From assembly GCA_963971535.1 (NCBI GenBank), contig OZ020593.1, forward strand, positions 34,630,576-34,694,575: a DNA stretch of 64,000 nucleotides, given 5' to 3'. This document shows positions 21,266-32,813 of this stretch, one piece after another. This stretch comes from Notolepis coatsorum. Its lineage: Eukaryota > Chordata > Actinopteri > Aulopiformes > Paralepididae. How positions within the stretch are numbered: position 1 is the first letter of the stretch; each line of letters begins with the position of its first letter. The notes beneath the pieces were generated by a model, which was not told where the DNA came from, did no database searches, and saw only the letters and a list, made by a program, of their open reading frames with translations. The translations under genes and the position numbers were made by a program.

Positions 21266-22068
21266 CCAGTGGTTCTCAACCTGTGGTACGCATACCACCA
21301 GTGGTACTTGGGCCCCCTACTGGTGGTACTTGAAAAAATAATAATAATAAAAAAAAAGTATTCAAATTTTTATTTTTATTATAATTATTTTTTTTGTCTG
21401 CAGTCATGCCACTGAACTTAGAAGCAGGCCAGGCCGCGTCAATACTTTTACCAACAGACAAAGTACACCAGCCCTGATTCCAAACTCTAACCTTAACCAA
21501 CTTCGAAAGAGTCGCCTAAGCTTAACCAGTGATAAACTAGGCGTTAGGTAGTTTGCATGCCATTCGAGGCGGAAATGGGCAAAGACACAGGCGTCACGCG
21601 ATTGGGCGCACATGTCACATGACCAGAAACGTCAGTGGCCAATCAGATCACACCAGAAACGTCAGTGGCAAATCAGAACGCAGAACGCAAACGCGGAACT
21701 GGAAATCTGTTGGTAAAAAGATTTACGCGGCCAGGCCAGTGTTTCTAGTTGCGGCGGCGCGATAGTTAGATAACCTAAGTGGGGAACAACCAGGAGATCA
21801 CTGTGACAGAGAGTAATGCAGTCTAAACAGTCATACATCTTTTATTCAACTTCAGCCCCAGATTTCTATTTTTTTTGTAATGTCAGATACAAAATTAATT
21901 ACTCCCACTTTTCTGAAAAGAGTTGTTGTTAAATCTGACATTACAAAAAACAAAAAATCCATCAAAATCAGTGTTATTGCTAATCATTGACACATGCTAG
22001 CCTGTAATAATCCCCCACAGAAAAATCGACTTTGCATTTGATATATTGAAAATATTTCACTTTTTGTG
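21266..22068. mobile_element. hAT left end region
   Basis: The terminus cagtggttctcaacctg is the classic end of Charlie-like hAT elements. The interior includes an 18-bp inverted repeat (21871-21888 with 21933-21950). The opposite end at 33724 has different flanking DNA and no matching 8-bp duplication. Confidence 0.55.
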
Positions 22069-22159
22069 TTTATTTATTATTATTTTTTTTACCTTAAATT
22101 TTTATTTATAGACATACAATACAATATTTACAGTGACATCTATAACATAACAACTTACA

Positions 22160-22800
22160 GACATGGGTCCCTTGAATATGGCCTCGTTCAGCCGCCCAGA
22201 CCTCCGTACATCCCCCCCCCCTGAGTTAAGCCCATTGGAGCCCCCCATATCCCCGGCCGCTGCACTCGCAGGCCCAGTAGAGGAAAGGATAGGGGACTCC
22301 CCCCCACCGAGCCAAGCCCGCTATTTCCCATGCCCCCGAGAGCCCCACCCCACGCCCATCGACCCCCCAACACACAGGGCCCCGCCGGCCAAAGCCCAGC
22401 CGCTCTGATCCCCCCCGAGAGAAACCCTCCCTCCCGCCCTCCTCCCAGAGAGACAGAACACCCCCATATCCTGGTCCACCATGTGCGGAGCCGAGCACCC
22501 AGAGCCCCCACCCGGCCCCCGCCCGACCGCCAGGCCCCCGAGAGCCCCAAGCCCAGGTCCGCAGAAGGCCTAAGCACCACGCCTGGCCCCGCGACCCCAA
22601 GCCTGGTGCCCCCCCGGCCCGGTGACCAGACCGCCCGGCCACGGCGGCCGAGGACCCCAGGAAACCCCACCCCCCCCCCACACCAATCCCACAACACGCA
22701 AGGCCCCCCCTCCCCCGGGTCGAACCGCCGGAACGATGGCCCCTCCCTCCCCCCACTGAACCCAGCCTGCCCACCTCTGTACCTCCCATGTCACCGACAT
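22160..22800 (-). repeat. G-rich 3' region (plus strand C-rich)
   Basis: Runs of 3-9 G recur throughout on the minus strand. The long frames on both strands are composition artefacts (Gly-rich or Pro-rich). Confidence 0.8.
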
Positions 22801-23503
22801 CACCGCATACATTAATGAAAATAAACTAACAACACAATAAGAAAAAATTACATGAATATAAATGGTTATGTTTCGTACTCTTTCCCCAGTTGGTGGTTTG
22901 GAGGGGGATCAGCCCTCCCACTGGAGAAGCCCCCCCCCCCCCAAAGACAGAGATACCCCCCAAAATGAGATTCTCCAAGCCTCTCTTCATGTCCAACATT
23001 TTGAATTCTTGTCCTTCTTATTTGTCCATTTAAAGCAACTGCTATTCTAACATAACTCTGAAGAAATAGTATAAAAGAAGACTAAAGACAATTGGCACTT
23101 CCCAGGTAATTCTTTTTAACCCCGTTTAACCCCTGTTGGCGGGTTGGAGGGGTAAGGCTCTCCTGGAGAGGGCCCCTCCTATAACGACGGAGATATCCCC
23201 TGTGGGGGTTCTCCAATGTCCCTATTATTGTCCAACATTTTATTTGAATTTGTATCCTTTATATGATCGTACATTTCCAGAGCTCCCGGCCAGGTCTCCA
23301 AATGTGATTCCCCATGTTCCCCGTCCTCTTAGCTGTGTGTCATGTGTAGTGTCTACAGTTTAGTCCAGTACGTGTTATTTGTATTATATGTCCCGAATCA
23401 AGTCCCATTTTCCCCAACTAATGTGTTTACCCTGTCTGTATTCCCAGTGGTCTGTGTGTTGTCTGCAGTGTGTCTCGAATCATAACCTCCATTCACTATC
23501 TAA

Positions 23504-23833
23504 TTATATGCATATTGAGTCTTGGTCGGTGTGTATGACCTCAGTGCTCAAGTCCTGCTTGGTGTGTGAGACTTCGTTATTCGAGTTCTGGCTGGTCTGG
23601 TTGTTCTCGGTGCTCGGATCCCAGTTGGTCTGTGTGGCCTCCGTGTTCGTATCTCGGCCGGCCTGGTCGGCCTCCGCACCTGCATCTCGTGTGCGGATGG
23701 TCCGGCCGACCTCGGTGCCAGAGTCCTGGCTGGTCCGATTGTATCCAGCGTCTCCCTGTCCCTCCCTCGGGGGCCGTCCATTTCCCCTCTCACGAACCAG
23801 CCTCCATGCTCCACCGAACACCCCGCTTTGCAT
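23504..23833 (-). CDS. repeat-rich reading frame (12-13-residue units)
   Basis: This frame of 109 codons consists of about six degenerate units of the type TSQDSGTEVGRT, DTNTEATQTN, DLSTEVIHTDQ. The underlying DNA is a minisatellite of about 36-39 bp. It is downstream of the coiled-coil frames on the same strand. No known domain. It may be the end of the ORF1-like region or 3' non-coding sequence that happens to be open. Confidence 0.3.
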   Translation of the reverse strand: MQSGVFGGAWRLVRERGNGRPPREGQGDAGYNRTSQDSGTEVGRTIRTRDAGAEADQAGRDTNTEATQTNWDPSTENNQTSQNSNNEVSHTKQDLSTEVIHTDQDSICI

Positions 23834-24107
23834 CGAGTCCAGTCCGCGTGTTGGCCATGTTAGCTTGCTGCTCCTTCTCCAACCAGGCCTTGTTGCAGTC
23901 CAACGTCCCGTTAGCTTGTATCCCTTGCTGCTTCATTTTCATCGTGTTAACTTCCATTTTAGCTTGCAGCTTCTTCTCCGGCCAGGCCTCGCTGCGGTCC
24001 AACGTCCCGTTAGCTTGTATCCCTTGCTGCTTCATTTTCATCGTGATAACTTCCATGTTAGCTTGCAGCTCCTTCTCCAGCCAGGCCTCGCTGCGGTCCA
24101 CAGCCAC
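23790..24107 (-). CDS. 34-residue repeat frame of the ORF1-like region
   Basis: The 105 codons contain about three repeats of LDRSEAWPEKKLQAKMEV followed by MKMKQQGIQANG. A fourth, diverged unit is at the end of the frame at 24126-24701. The repeats are 102 bp in DNA and strongly predict a coiled coil because of their regular Leu/Met and Lys/Glu spacing. Confidence 0.4.
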   Translation of the reverse strand: MAVDRSEAWLEKELQANMEVITMKMKQQGIQANGTLDRSEAWPEKKLQAKMEVNTMKMKQQGIQANGTLDCNKAWLEKEQQANMANTRTGLDAKRGVRWSMEAGS

Positions 24108-24125
24108 GCTAGTTTGTATCGCTTG

Positions 24126-24701
24126 CTACGTCACATTCATCTTGTTAACTTCCTTGTTAGTTTGCAGCTCCTTCTCCGGCCAGGCCTCGCTGCGGTCCAA
24201 GGCCACGTTAGCTTGTATTCCCCGACCCTTCTCCAACTCCTCCCTGAGTCCATCGATACTGCCCTGGATGATCCACGTTCTAGCTTGGATAGCCATTGCG
24301 TTAGCCTGTATGCTAGCTTGTATGTTTGTTTGTAGCTCTTGGTTAGCTGTTGCGTTAGCTTGTTGGCTAGTCAACGCGCTAGCTTGCATGTTCTGCGTGT
24401 TAGCTTGTACGCCAGCTTGTATGCTATCTTGTACAGCTTGGATAGCCTTAGCGTTAGCTTGTACGTCAGCCCGTAGCTCTTGTACGATGGCTAGCATGTT
24501 CGCTTGTAACTTCGCTACCCAGGCGGGCTCCACGGGCTCTACTTCTCTGTCTACCTGCGTCCCGCTCGCCTGAGCTACCTCTTCCGCCATTTCCTCGTGT
24601 CGAGATCTTTCCTCCAGTGTTTGTACGTCTTCTGGAGTCCTCTTTCTCTCGCTCTTTCTCGTAGTCATCCTTCCTTTTCTCCTATATCCTTGAATTGTCA
24701 C
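24126..24701 (-). CDS. ORF1/gag-like coiled-coil protein, 191 codons
   Basis: The frame opens with a basic stretch (residues 1-25, RKGRMTTRKSERKRT), followed by an acidic stretch and a long region (about 55-155) built on the motif QANxxAIQA, with Leu/Ile/Ala at heptad-like positions. This predicts a long coiled coil, as in L1 ORF1 trimers or some gag proteins. The start is chosen because an in-frame ATG lies just after the leader; an internal ATG at codon 12 is equally good. No zinc knuckle and no catalytic motif are visible. Not recognised with certainty. Confidence 0.45.
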   Translation of the reverse strand: MTIQGYRRKGRMTTRKSERKRTPEDVQTLEERSRHEEMAEEVAQASGTQVDREVEPVEPAWVAKLQANMLAIVQELRADVQANAKAIQAVQDSIQAGVQANTQNMQASALTSQQANATANQELQTNIQASIQANAMAIQARTWIIQGSIDGLREELEKGRGIQANVALDRSEAWPEKELQTNKEVNKMNVT

Positions 24702-24846
24702 TTTTTATTTTGTTTTAGACAGTTTTACTTCCCTTTTTCGATATTGTCTGACCGGGAGCTCTCACAATGGTCGCCTACCCACACATCTCAAAACCGGAAG
24801 TCCGTTTTTTTTTATAATTTGTGATGCCCATCACAAACACTGGCAT

Positions 24847-25805
24847 TTAACACATCTTGCGCCAAAAACGAGTTTACTCGTTATTGCCCGCCAATCGAAT
24901 AGCGCCAACAACGAGTTTACTCGTTTTTATGATCGTTAATTCCTTTATTCGCTATTGGCATTCATAATTCATCCTGCAAGGCTCGGGGAGCCAGCTGGAC
25001 CCTGTCTGATATTTCAACGCCTCAATACCACTGCATGGTGGATTTCGGGCGAGTTGCACTCCACTCTAAACCGGATGTGGCGCTCTGTGCATCGGGGAAA
25101 ATCCTCCGGCAGAGATATCTTGTAACATGGATCAAGATACACACTCGAGTGGATGGGATCGCTTTCGAGACGCAAGAATCAATATGCTTTCGGCGTTTAT
25201 TGCCTCATACAAACGGAAAATGGATATAGCAGATCGACATCAAATAATTGGATTTTTTTTTCACCAGACTCATTGGCCACAGGTAAGAGGAATCTAACGT
25301 TAATTCCAGCTCGATTGTCCATTTATTTCATTGCAATCTATCCGATCAACGTATGGTGTCGTACTAAAGAAAGCCGTTAGTGACAATCAAGGAATCATAA
25401 ACGACCCCCCCCGCCCCTTTCCTTCACGCATGATGGAGCATAATGTATAGCGATCATATGCATTTGAATTTTTTAATATAGCGTGTATAGGAACGAAACG
25501 CCAATCGATTATGTATAATACGCGTCAGGGCCTATAACGCACGTTCTAGGAATTACTGCTATACACTCTAAAAACATACTTATATTCACGACGGTACCAA
25601 CACGACAATGTATGAATGGAAAAATATAACGTTCCCACATCCGGAACGATAGATACCCGATGTTGAATGGGCCATAGTAATGTCAATATAGCTATATAAT
25701 TTAAAAAGTTATAGCCCTGCCAAGAAGATGAGCCACTCCATAGGGTTACAGCACTGGCAGAGAGTGGTATAAGATGGGCATACTGCGTGGCGCAGAATGT
25801 TTTAA
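24847..25805. mobile_element. TTAA (piggyBac-like) element, 959 bp
   Basis: The ends are ttaacacatcttgcgcca and, inverted, ttaaaacattctgcgcca. The left end has the paired boxes aacgagtttactcgtt at 24867-24882 and 24910-24925, 43 bp apart. The right end is of a different type, with cgccacgcag and ctctgcca repeats, like the left end of the element at 18740. Confidence 0.8.
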
Positions 25806-26021
25806 GGGGTAACATTTCTAAAATGCCTGCATGCACCAGAATGCAGGAAATTAAAATATAATTATAACAAAAAGAATTGAGAGAAAGAGAGAGAGAGAGA
25901 TAGAGAGAAAGAAGTTGTTATTTTGTTAATGTTCTCATTTGCTGTGTGATAATGATGGTTATTATTCTGTTATTAATGTTATCACTGTGTGTGTCACTTA
26001 CTGTGTGTGAGAGTGTGTATG

Positions 26022-26060
<39 letters not shown>

Positions 26061-26185
26061 GTTTGAATTAAGTACATTTGCTGAAATAGTTGTTCTTAAT
26101 TATCTCACTTGCTATGTGATAATGTTAGTTATTATGTTATCAATGCCCCTTGCATTGTATGAGAATTGTGTGGAAGAGTTTGCTA
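25806..26185. mobile_element. hAT-derived sequence with GA repeats, left of the DIRS insertion
   Basis: (GA)n tracts at about 25880-25904 and 26029-26055. The last 60 bp (ttgcattgtatgagaattgt onward) match the unit of the array at 40327-41403 and continue on the far side of the DIRS element at 33171. Confidence 0.6.
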
Positions 26186-26188
26186 GTT

Positions 26189-26366
26189 ATATATCGTATT
26201 TGCTTTCGCGTCCCGCTCTGAGCCTTATGAGATACCCCTTATCTCCTATGATACCTATTGTATCTCCAACGAAAACAACTACATGCACCCCACCTGTATG
26301 GGGCCCCGCCCCTATGGTGGCACCGCCCATATAACCGTGACTCTGGTCACCAAAACACCCTTCCTC
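26189..26366 (+). repeat. left inverted terminal repeat of DIRS copy B
   Basis: Inverted match to 32967-33125 over about 158 bp, including cgtcccgctctgagcc and ggggccccgcccc. The outermost 20 bp differ between the two ends, as in other DIRS elements. Confidence 0.85.
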
Positions 26367-26775
26367 TATTTTCGTCCCAGCGTAATGGCTGCGTGCACCA
26401 TACGTTAACTAGCAGGATGAAGAAGATCAGAGTCATAATGTTGAAAGCTTACCGGAGGTTGCTGGCCCCTGGCATCTTCGACGCATGTTTTCGGCGACAC
26501 GACGGGCCTATGTTGATGTTCCTCGTCTGATGACAGCACATCGAGGTTCAGCTGTACAAGACTGGCTGTCGGGCCAGCTTGTACTCAGGTAGGCCCTGTG
26601 TCTTCAGGCATGGGTATTAGTGTTAGTAATGCTGGTTTGTTTTGTTACACAACCATGTTGTGTGTTGGCGCCGGGGGCAGGATGGTTTGGTGAATGTTCA
26701 CTTCAGGGAACGGTTTCCAAGCTGTCTTGGGCATGCTACTAAACATCTAATGCTATGCTACATGCTATCGCTAAT

Positions 26776-28204
26776 TGTAACTGAGGGGTACAATTCCCTG
26801 ACTGTATTGTTAGATATGATACTTACTACCACTACCTCTTGTACTTTAGACTCTGGCCACCCAGTACTAGGCATAAATAATTATGGTAAACACTCCCACA
26901 TAGATGAAACGATCCAACACAAATGTACCAAGTCGAAAGTCTGCGTTTAATAATAATTAATACATAGCAAAAGGTATGTAGAGCAATCACTTAATTACAT
27001 TTATGATTTGAAATAGGATGCACTTTTATGGCAAATGAGTATTCGTTGGTATATCAATAGAGAACGTCCAATCTCTGGTGGCGCAGGCGGTAAATATACA
27101 ACCTGGAATATTTAAGGAATAATAGCAATGATACTTTAATGATTATAGAACTGGATACACTAGGGGGGAATTCCGGTCGCTTGTAAGACAACTGGAGAAG
27201 GGGGGGGGGGGGTAGAGTCTGGCTGTATCCGTCTGGCCGAGGGTATCCTGGGAGAACCCACGGTTGTGCGGCTCGGTGCCTCAGCGATCCTCGATCCACA
27301 GATGAAAGCAGTTGGACTCTCTGTGGGCCGGCTTCCTCCGGTCCACGATGGAGAGACGTGAAGCGACCTCGTCGTGTAGAGCGTCTCCTCACCTGTCGTC
27401 CTCTCCGGGGGGGGGGGTTTCCAACACACGGCAGTGTTGGTCTTTATCCATAGAATAATCACTGTATACAAAGCATAATCCGTGCCTGGGAAGGCGGGCT
27501 GTCGTCGGTAGAATAATCCGGTATGCAGGTCCACTCGCTCGTCGGCTCTGGGGCTCCTCGGGTGCAGCCTCACATGGGGTCGGCCACCCTGGATAAGCAG
27601 CCAGTTCTACCCGAAACGATGGGGGTACTGACTACGATAGTATTCTCACCGCACGAAGCACTACATATGAATAGACTATTATTAGCTTAATAGACTACGT
27701 CCAACTCGACGATATAGTGCCAAATATGACTATTCAAATATTAATATACACGATGTCTCAATACCGATGGTAGGCCGAACTTGGCCTTACTCCCACACGT
27801 GGCGTCGCGGGGAGGCTTTACGTCTGTCACTCTATTGGAGGGTAAGAAACTGGACTAAAAAGAAGTCCTACTTTAGTAGCGCAGTATATATACGCACTAT
27901 GAACAAATAGTACCATTAGTGGTGCGGTAGCCAGATTCCTACGCGGAACTAGGACTTGTTCGTACATGTTGAGCGGTACGTTTGAACTGGGTCTGGGGGG
28001 TATGGCAGCCTGGCACCAAGGTCTCGACCAATAGTAGAATGGAGACTATTATGGGATGTTCAGTAGGCTAGAATGGATATTCAATGCATATTGTACAAGG
28101 AATATACAAGGGATATCAGGGAATATTAGAGAATATACAAATACAATTAAATATATATATATAAATAAATATATATATTCGGTTTAATCTGGCCCTTCAC
28201 AACA
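26776..28204. mobile_element. solo LTR (LTR retrotransposon fossil) with TSD ctaat
   Basis: 1429 bp from tgtaactgaggggtacaa to ctggcccttcacaaca, flanked by ctaat at 26771-26775 and 28205-28209. It belongs to the same family as 10504-13401 and is inserted in DIRS copy B. Internal sequences are gone. It is younger than the DIRS copy that it interrupts. Confidence 0.8.
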
Positions 28205-28957
28205 CTAATGCCACATGCTATTACTACTGCTAACTGCTACGCTGTTCTAATGTCTCCGCCGTGAGATGTTGTCACTTCTCCCTCCTCTTGCCCGGTTCAT
28301 CAATGAAGGTCAGTCGGTAGCTGTTGTGGGTTTTGTTTGCTGAGTCCTATTTACCTTTTTTCGGGTAAATGGGTTGACAACAGGGTAGGCCGTGGCTAGG
28401 TTGCCTAGCCAGGTATGTTACCTTGTGTTCCGGCGGAGTCTGTTGAACGGTGTCCCCATCTGGGGCGATGCGTGAGCTCGGCGGTGTAGCAGTAGAGCTA
28501 TATTACTGCAGGATGGGACTTGACGGCGGGTTATGGCTCAGCTGGCTAGTTCCTATCCACATTGGCGTCGGGTAGTGGGGCTATGGGTCCAGCCGACATG
28601 GTAAACATGTTGCGTGTCTGTGCGCAGGCAATTGTTGATCTGGGTCCCACATCGCCTCACGCTAGGCTGCAGTAGTATAAGGGCAGGGCCGCCTGGGAGA
28701 AATGTGAGGCCCTGTGCGTATTTAGACGCGAGGCCCACCACCCCCTGTGTAGTGGGCTATTGTTTCGTTCTGTCACTCTGCTATGAGAAGGTCTGTCTTG
28801 CTACAGTTTTCTCTCCTCTCAACCATTCATACTGACGGTCAATCGGTATACTGGGGGAGTAGTGCGGGGGGGGGCTTTGTTTACCTTTTTTGGTAAATGG
28901 GCTAAACTAGGGCTGGTGTGCTGTTGTGAATATTTTGAATGAAGGCGGGACTAGTTC

Positions 28958-29042
28958 GCTCTGGTCCGCCTCCCCTTAACTTTGTGTGTATGGGTTTGCT
29001 CATTCTACAGTTTTTTGTGGTTTAGTTCTTTTATTCATTTAA
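28958..29042 (+). repeat. LINE-tail-like block inside DIRS copy B
   Basis: Reads gctctggtccgcctcccctt, then tgtgtgtatggg, and ends tcttttattcattta. The equivalent block in copy A is 16698-16788. Confidence 0.6.
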
Positions 29043-30441
29043 CCCTTTCATGGTGCACACCACAGTGGAGGTTGCTGTTTGCAACCACCACTGGTGCTCC
29101 GTGTTAACATCAGTCCTTTGTTTTTGACATATTGAAACAGTGCCCCGCCCGGCCGACGCCATGGGTGGGTCGGCCTGGCGAGTGGCTGGTGGGCTGTTAA
29201 AGCTTGTACCGCCATGGTATGGAATTGGCAACGATTAGAACTGTGTTCGAATTGCTGTTTTTTTCTATTAAAAAAAGAAAAATGGTGTCTGGTGGCGGGG
29301 CCTTGAGGGCCAGCCGACGTCGACACATCGCGCGAGGTTGTTGACGTTATTAGCTTTGACCCAGCCGCAAGCTATAACCGCTCAGGGTTCCCCTCTCCGC
29401 AGGGGATTTTGGTCTTCTGCAGGAGCGCGGGCGGTATTGTCCTAGGCCCTACATCGCCTCACACCGCGCAGCCAGAAGAGGAGAGAGCACGGCCTCGTCA
29501 GCGGCGATGACGAGGCCCTCGACAGGCGGCCATGTTTTCCCCCGCCGGAGGTATCCTGGGCGTTGATTCGACAGGTGTCCACAAGGCCGACAGCCTTGGC
29601 GGCCGAGGGATCGGCCATGTTGGATGGGTTCGGCTTGAACAAACAAGCCGTCACCGTCCTGCCGCGAGCAGCCCGCTCTTCGATCACTCCCTTCCCCAAC
29701 ACCAGCGGAAAAAGTGGGCTCTGATTGTGCCTTCGTTGATGCGCGGGCGGCCCCCCTTTCGCTTCTCATGGGGACAGGGGCTGACACCCAGTTGATGGCT
29801 GAGCCTGGGTCTGTCCGTGAGAATGTTGTGCTGTCAAGCGGCTCCCACACCTTGAACTGTGTTGGTTGAGCCTGGTGTTACGTCTGTCAACTTAAGTGTT
29901 GTCAGCAGGGGGGCTCGAAACCTTTTGAGGCACACAGTGCGGGCTTCCCCGGCCTCGCCTTCGCCAGGCCAGGTATCATGTTGGTGCCTCCCACTCCTGA
30001 AATATTGGCAAGTGGTCGCAGATCACATGATTTGGGGTAGTAGTAATATCACTGCAGGGCTACGGTGTGTAGGAACCCATGGGGGCCTTACACCTTGCAT
30101 GTCCGGCTGCAGAACAACTCCTCAGCATGTTCTGGAGGGATGTTCAGTGGGGGGGCTTTTTTCATCGGAAGCCCCCCGTATCAGACCGGCCCTTTCTGTC
30201 GGGGTTCCCCCTTGGGTGCGATTGCCTCGTGGGTGGTGTCAGGGTCAGATGTTCCGACACGGAACGCGCTGCTCGCACGGTTCCAGGGTTGGCTACGCAC
30301 AGCGGGTGGACCGGGCCAACTATCTACAGTTCCTGGCGGACCTGCGCCACGTGACGGCGGGTGCGTTGGGAGTGTTGTCACATATGACTACGGCAGTACC
30401 ATATGTCGAGGTGGATGGAGAGAATGCTGAGGCGGTGACTT

Positions 30442-30720
30442 GTGTTTACACAACCCCACCCGTTTTCATTTTTGGTACAGACCCTATTGTCAGGGTCTCC
30501 AGCAGTGACAGCTCTGGTCAACGAGATCCAATCTCTGTGGACGAAGCAAGCCATCGTCGTGGTGTTCTCCTCCCGGTGTTCTCTGCCTGAGAAGTCGGGA
30601 GGGAGGGGTGTAAGACCCAGGCTGGACCTGTCCCATGGGAAGGTTCAGCATTTTTTGGATCATCTCCTACCTGTTGAACACTGTCAGGTGAGGGTCTGGT
30701 TCTCCTCCATAGACCTGTAG
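30442..30720 (+). pseudogene. DIRS copy B reverse-transcriptase region, part
   Basis: Carries VRPRLDLSHG, the same motif as in copy A (VRPILDLSHG), in a context typical of DIRS reverse transcriptase. RNase-H-like sequence follows up to about 31400. A fossil; no repair is proposed. Confidence 0.6.
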
Positions 30721-31799
30721 GATGCGTATGCGCATCTCCGATCTTCCATCCTAGGGCTTACCTACGCTTCCTTTGCAGGGTTAGCGTATGAGTACCAGAG
30801 GCTGCCGTTCGGTTTTCTCTGGCTCCCCGCATCTTCACCAAGTGCGTGGAGGCCGCACTGGGGCCTCTGCGTCGTCAGGGGTTACGGAGTGTTCTGCCCT
30901 GATGACGTTCTGGTCCTTCGCGGTCAAGGTGGATCGTCAGGTCTCGTACCAGGCAGGTCTCTACCAGCCTGGGGTTGCTGTAGACTGGATGTAGAGTACT
31001 CCTCTTCCCAGTCAACGGTTGGAGGGCTATGGGCATCCATCTCAGAGCGTGTTGTCAACACGCTCGGGAGGTTCCGTCCTAGGACGGTTACGGCGCTGTC
31101 TCACGTCGCGTTTTCACCGACGCCTCCCTCGCTGGTGACGGGTCGGGCCAACGCAGTAGGGGGCAGCTGGCAAACCATGCTGCCCGGTCTGCGCTATGTT
31201 CAATGTGTTGGTGTTGAAAGCGGTCCTTCTGGTCCACAAATGGTGTTGATCAGGACGGACGATACGACGTCAGTGTCGTGTATCGACAGACAGGGAGGAG
31301 TACGCTTCCCCTGTCTGCACCAGGCGGCGGGCGGCTGGCTATGGGCGTCCTCCATCTGCGCGGCCTGAGGGCTCCCCACGTCCCCGGCATGGAGAATGTG
31401 GGTGTAGGTGTACTGTCGCGGGGCGGTCCTCATCCTGACGGGTGAGGATTACGTCTGGACATGGCCAGGCGGGTCTGGGACCGATGCCGTGCCGCCAGGG
31501 ATTCTTCCCCATACATCTGTTAGGTCAGTTGTTGGGACGGGTACGTTGAGGGGCGCAGGTTCTTGATCCTGATGGTGTTACCATCTGGAATGCGCATGCT
31601 CCCTCCACTGTCGCGCTTACGCGGGCAGATGACGTATGTTCCAAGTGTGGTGTAAGGCGGGGGGCCGGGACTCAGTCTCCTGCCCCCTGGATGCTGTCCT
31701 TAGTTACCTCCAGTCTCTCCTTGATAGACTGTCGGTTTCGACGGTGAGGGTATATGCAGCAGCTATATCCTCCTATCATGTGGGGTTTGAGGGGATGTC

Positions 31800-32495
31800 T
31801 TGTTCAGCCACCCTCTTGTGAAGTGTTTCCTGCTTGGCGCTCGACGCGTTAAGCCGGTGCAACGCTCCTTGGCTCCGACTTGGGATCTTCAATTGGTCCT
31901 CGGTCGGTTGTCCTTGGCCCCGTTTGAGCCGCTCGAGCAGGCGCCGTTGGGACAGCTGTCCTTCAAGACCGCGTTCCTACTGGCTGTCACTTCCGCTAAA
32001 CGCGTAGGTGAGCTCTGTGCTCTCTCGGTACGTCCAGAGTGCCTGTCTTTTCGGACCGATTGCGGTGCCACTCTGCGACTTAATCCTGCTTTCGTGCCTA
32101 AGAATATCCGGAGTTCCTTCCGCTCCCGGGATATTGTGGTTCAGGCGTTTCGTCCTCCTCCTCACACTAGTGAGTTAGATGCGGGCCTTCACCTGTCATG
32201 TCCAGTCCGTGCTTGGGGATTTACCTCAGCCGTACTCAGGACTTCAGGGTTACCGACCAGCTTTTTGTCTGTTACGGTGGGGCTCGTGCTGGTAAGGCAC
32301 TGTCGGGGCAGCGCCTGTCCCATTGGTTGTGCGAGGGCATTACCCTCTGCTACACGTTGGCTGGGCAGGATCCCTCTGGGGGCGTCAGGGCGCACTCCAC
32401 TCGTGGCGTGGCTGCTTCTGCCGCTCTCCTGGGTGGGGCCTCGGTGGAGGACATCTGTGCTGCAGCTTCATGGTCCTCCCCGGGTCCCTTTGTAA
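31800..32495 (+). pseudogene. DIRS copy B tyrosine recombinase region
   Basis: The region encodes the first catalytic arginine context TSAKRVGELCAL and, further on (about 32395-32500), the second block with AHSTRGVAAS (the H-x-x-R pair) and a W/Y-containing end (ASWSSPGPFVRFYL). These are the active-site landmarks of tyrosine recombinases. The enzyme would join the circular DNA intermediate to a short matching target sequence. It lies just before the internal complementary region. It appears broken. Confidence 0.7.
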
Positions 32496-32813
32496 GGTTT
32501 TACCTCATGGACATGACCGGGGGTTCTGTCTCCCAGGCGGTTCTGGGGTCTGTGGCCTTTCCTGCTTCCCGTCCTTTGGTCGGGTAGCAGGAGTGTATGG
32601 GTATGGGCCACAGTGTGTTGAGTCACACGTGGTTCCGCCTGTACGGTGTGTTCAAGGGGTTCTAGTTCCCTCTTGTTCGCATTCAGGTGGAGTTGACTGC
32701 GCCCCCCCTTCATTAGGAAGGATGGGGTGACAGGGCTCCCCGCACCCCTTGATGTGGGCTTACGGGTCCTCAGGGGGTACATTTGTCGGGTCTCGCGTCC
32801 GCTCTTCCCCATA

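Larger units (their letters stand above)
22069..24835 (-). mobile_element. LINE-like element (L1/Tx1-type, tentative) with ORF1-like protein
   Basis: On the minus strand the 5' side begins around acttccggttttgagatg, followed by an ATG at 24701 and a 191-codon frame. The 3' side ends with AATAAA and an A-rich tail (plus-strand T/A run at 22069-22090). Between them lie repeat-rich frames, two diverged copies of a block of about 240 bp (22880-23060 and 23120-23275), and a very G-rich stretch. A 5' leader, coiled-coil ORF1, G-rich 3' UTR and poly(A) fit an L1-type LINE with ORF2 deleted. A gag-like gene of another retroelement is an alternative. Confidence 0.4.

Noticed and set aside
22330-22815. 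A proline-rich protein (and glycine-rich frames on the other strand)
   Set aside because: Composition artefact of the C-rich/G-rich tract; all frames stay open because stop codons are rare in it.
23379-24573. Two long plus-strand frames of 318 and 335 codons
   Set aside because: They are antisense shadows of the repeat-rich minus-strand frames; their Cys/Leu/Ala-rich repeats mirror the minisatellites.
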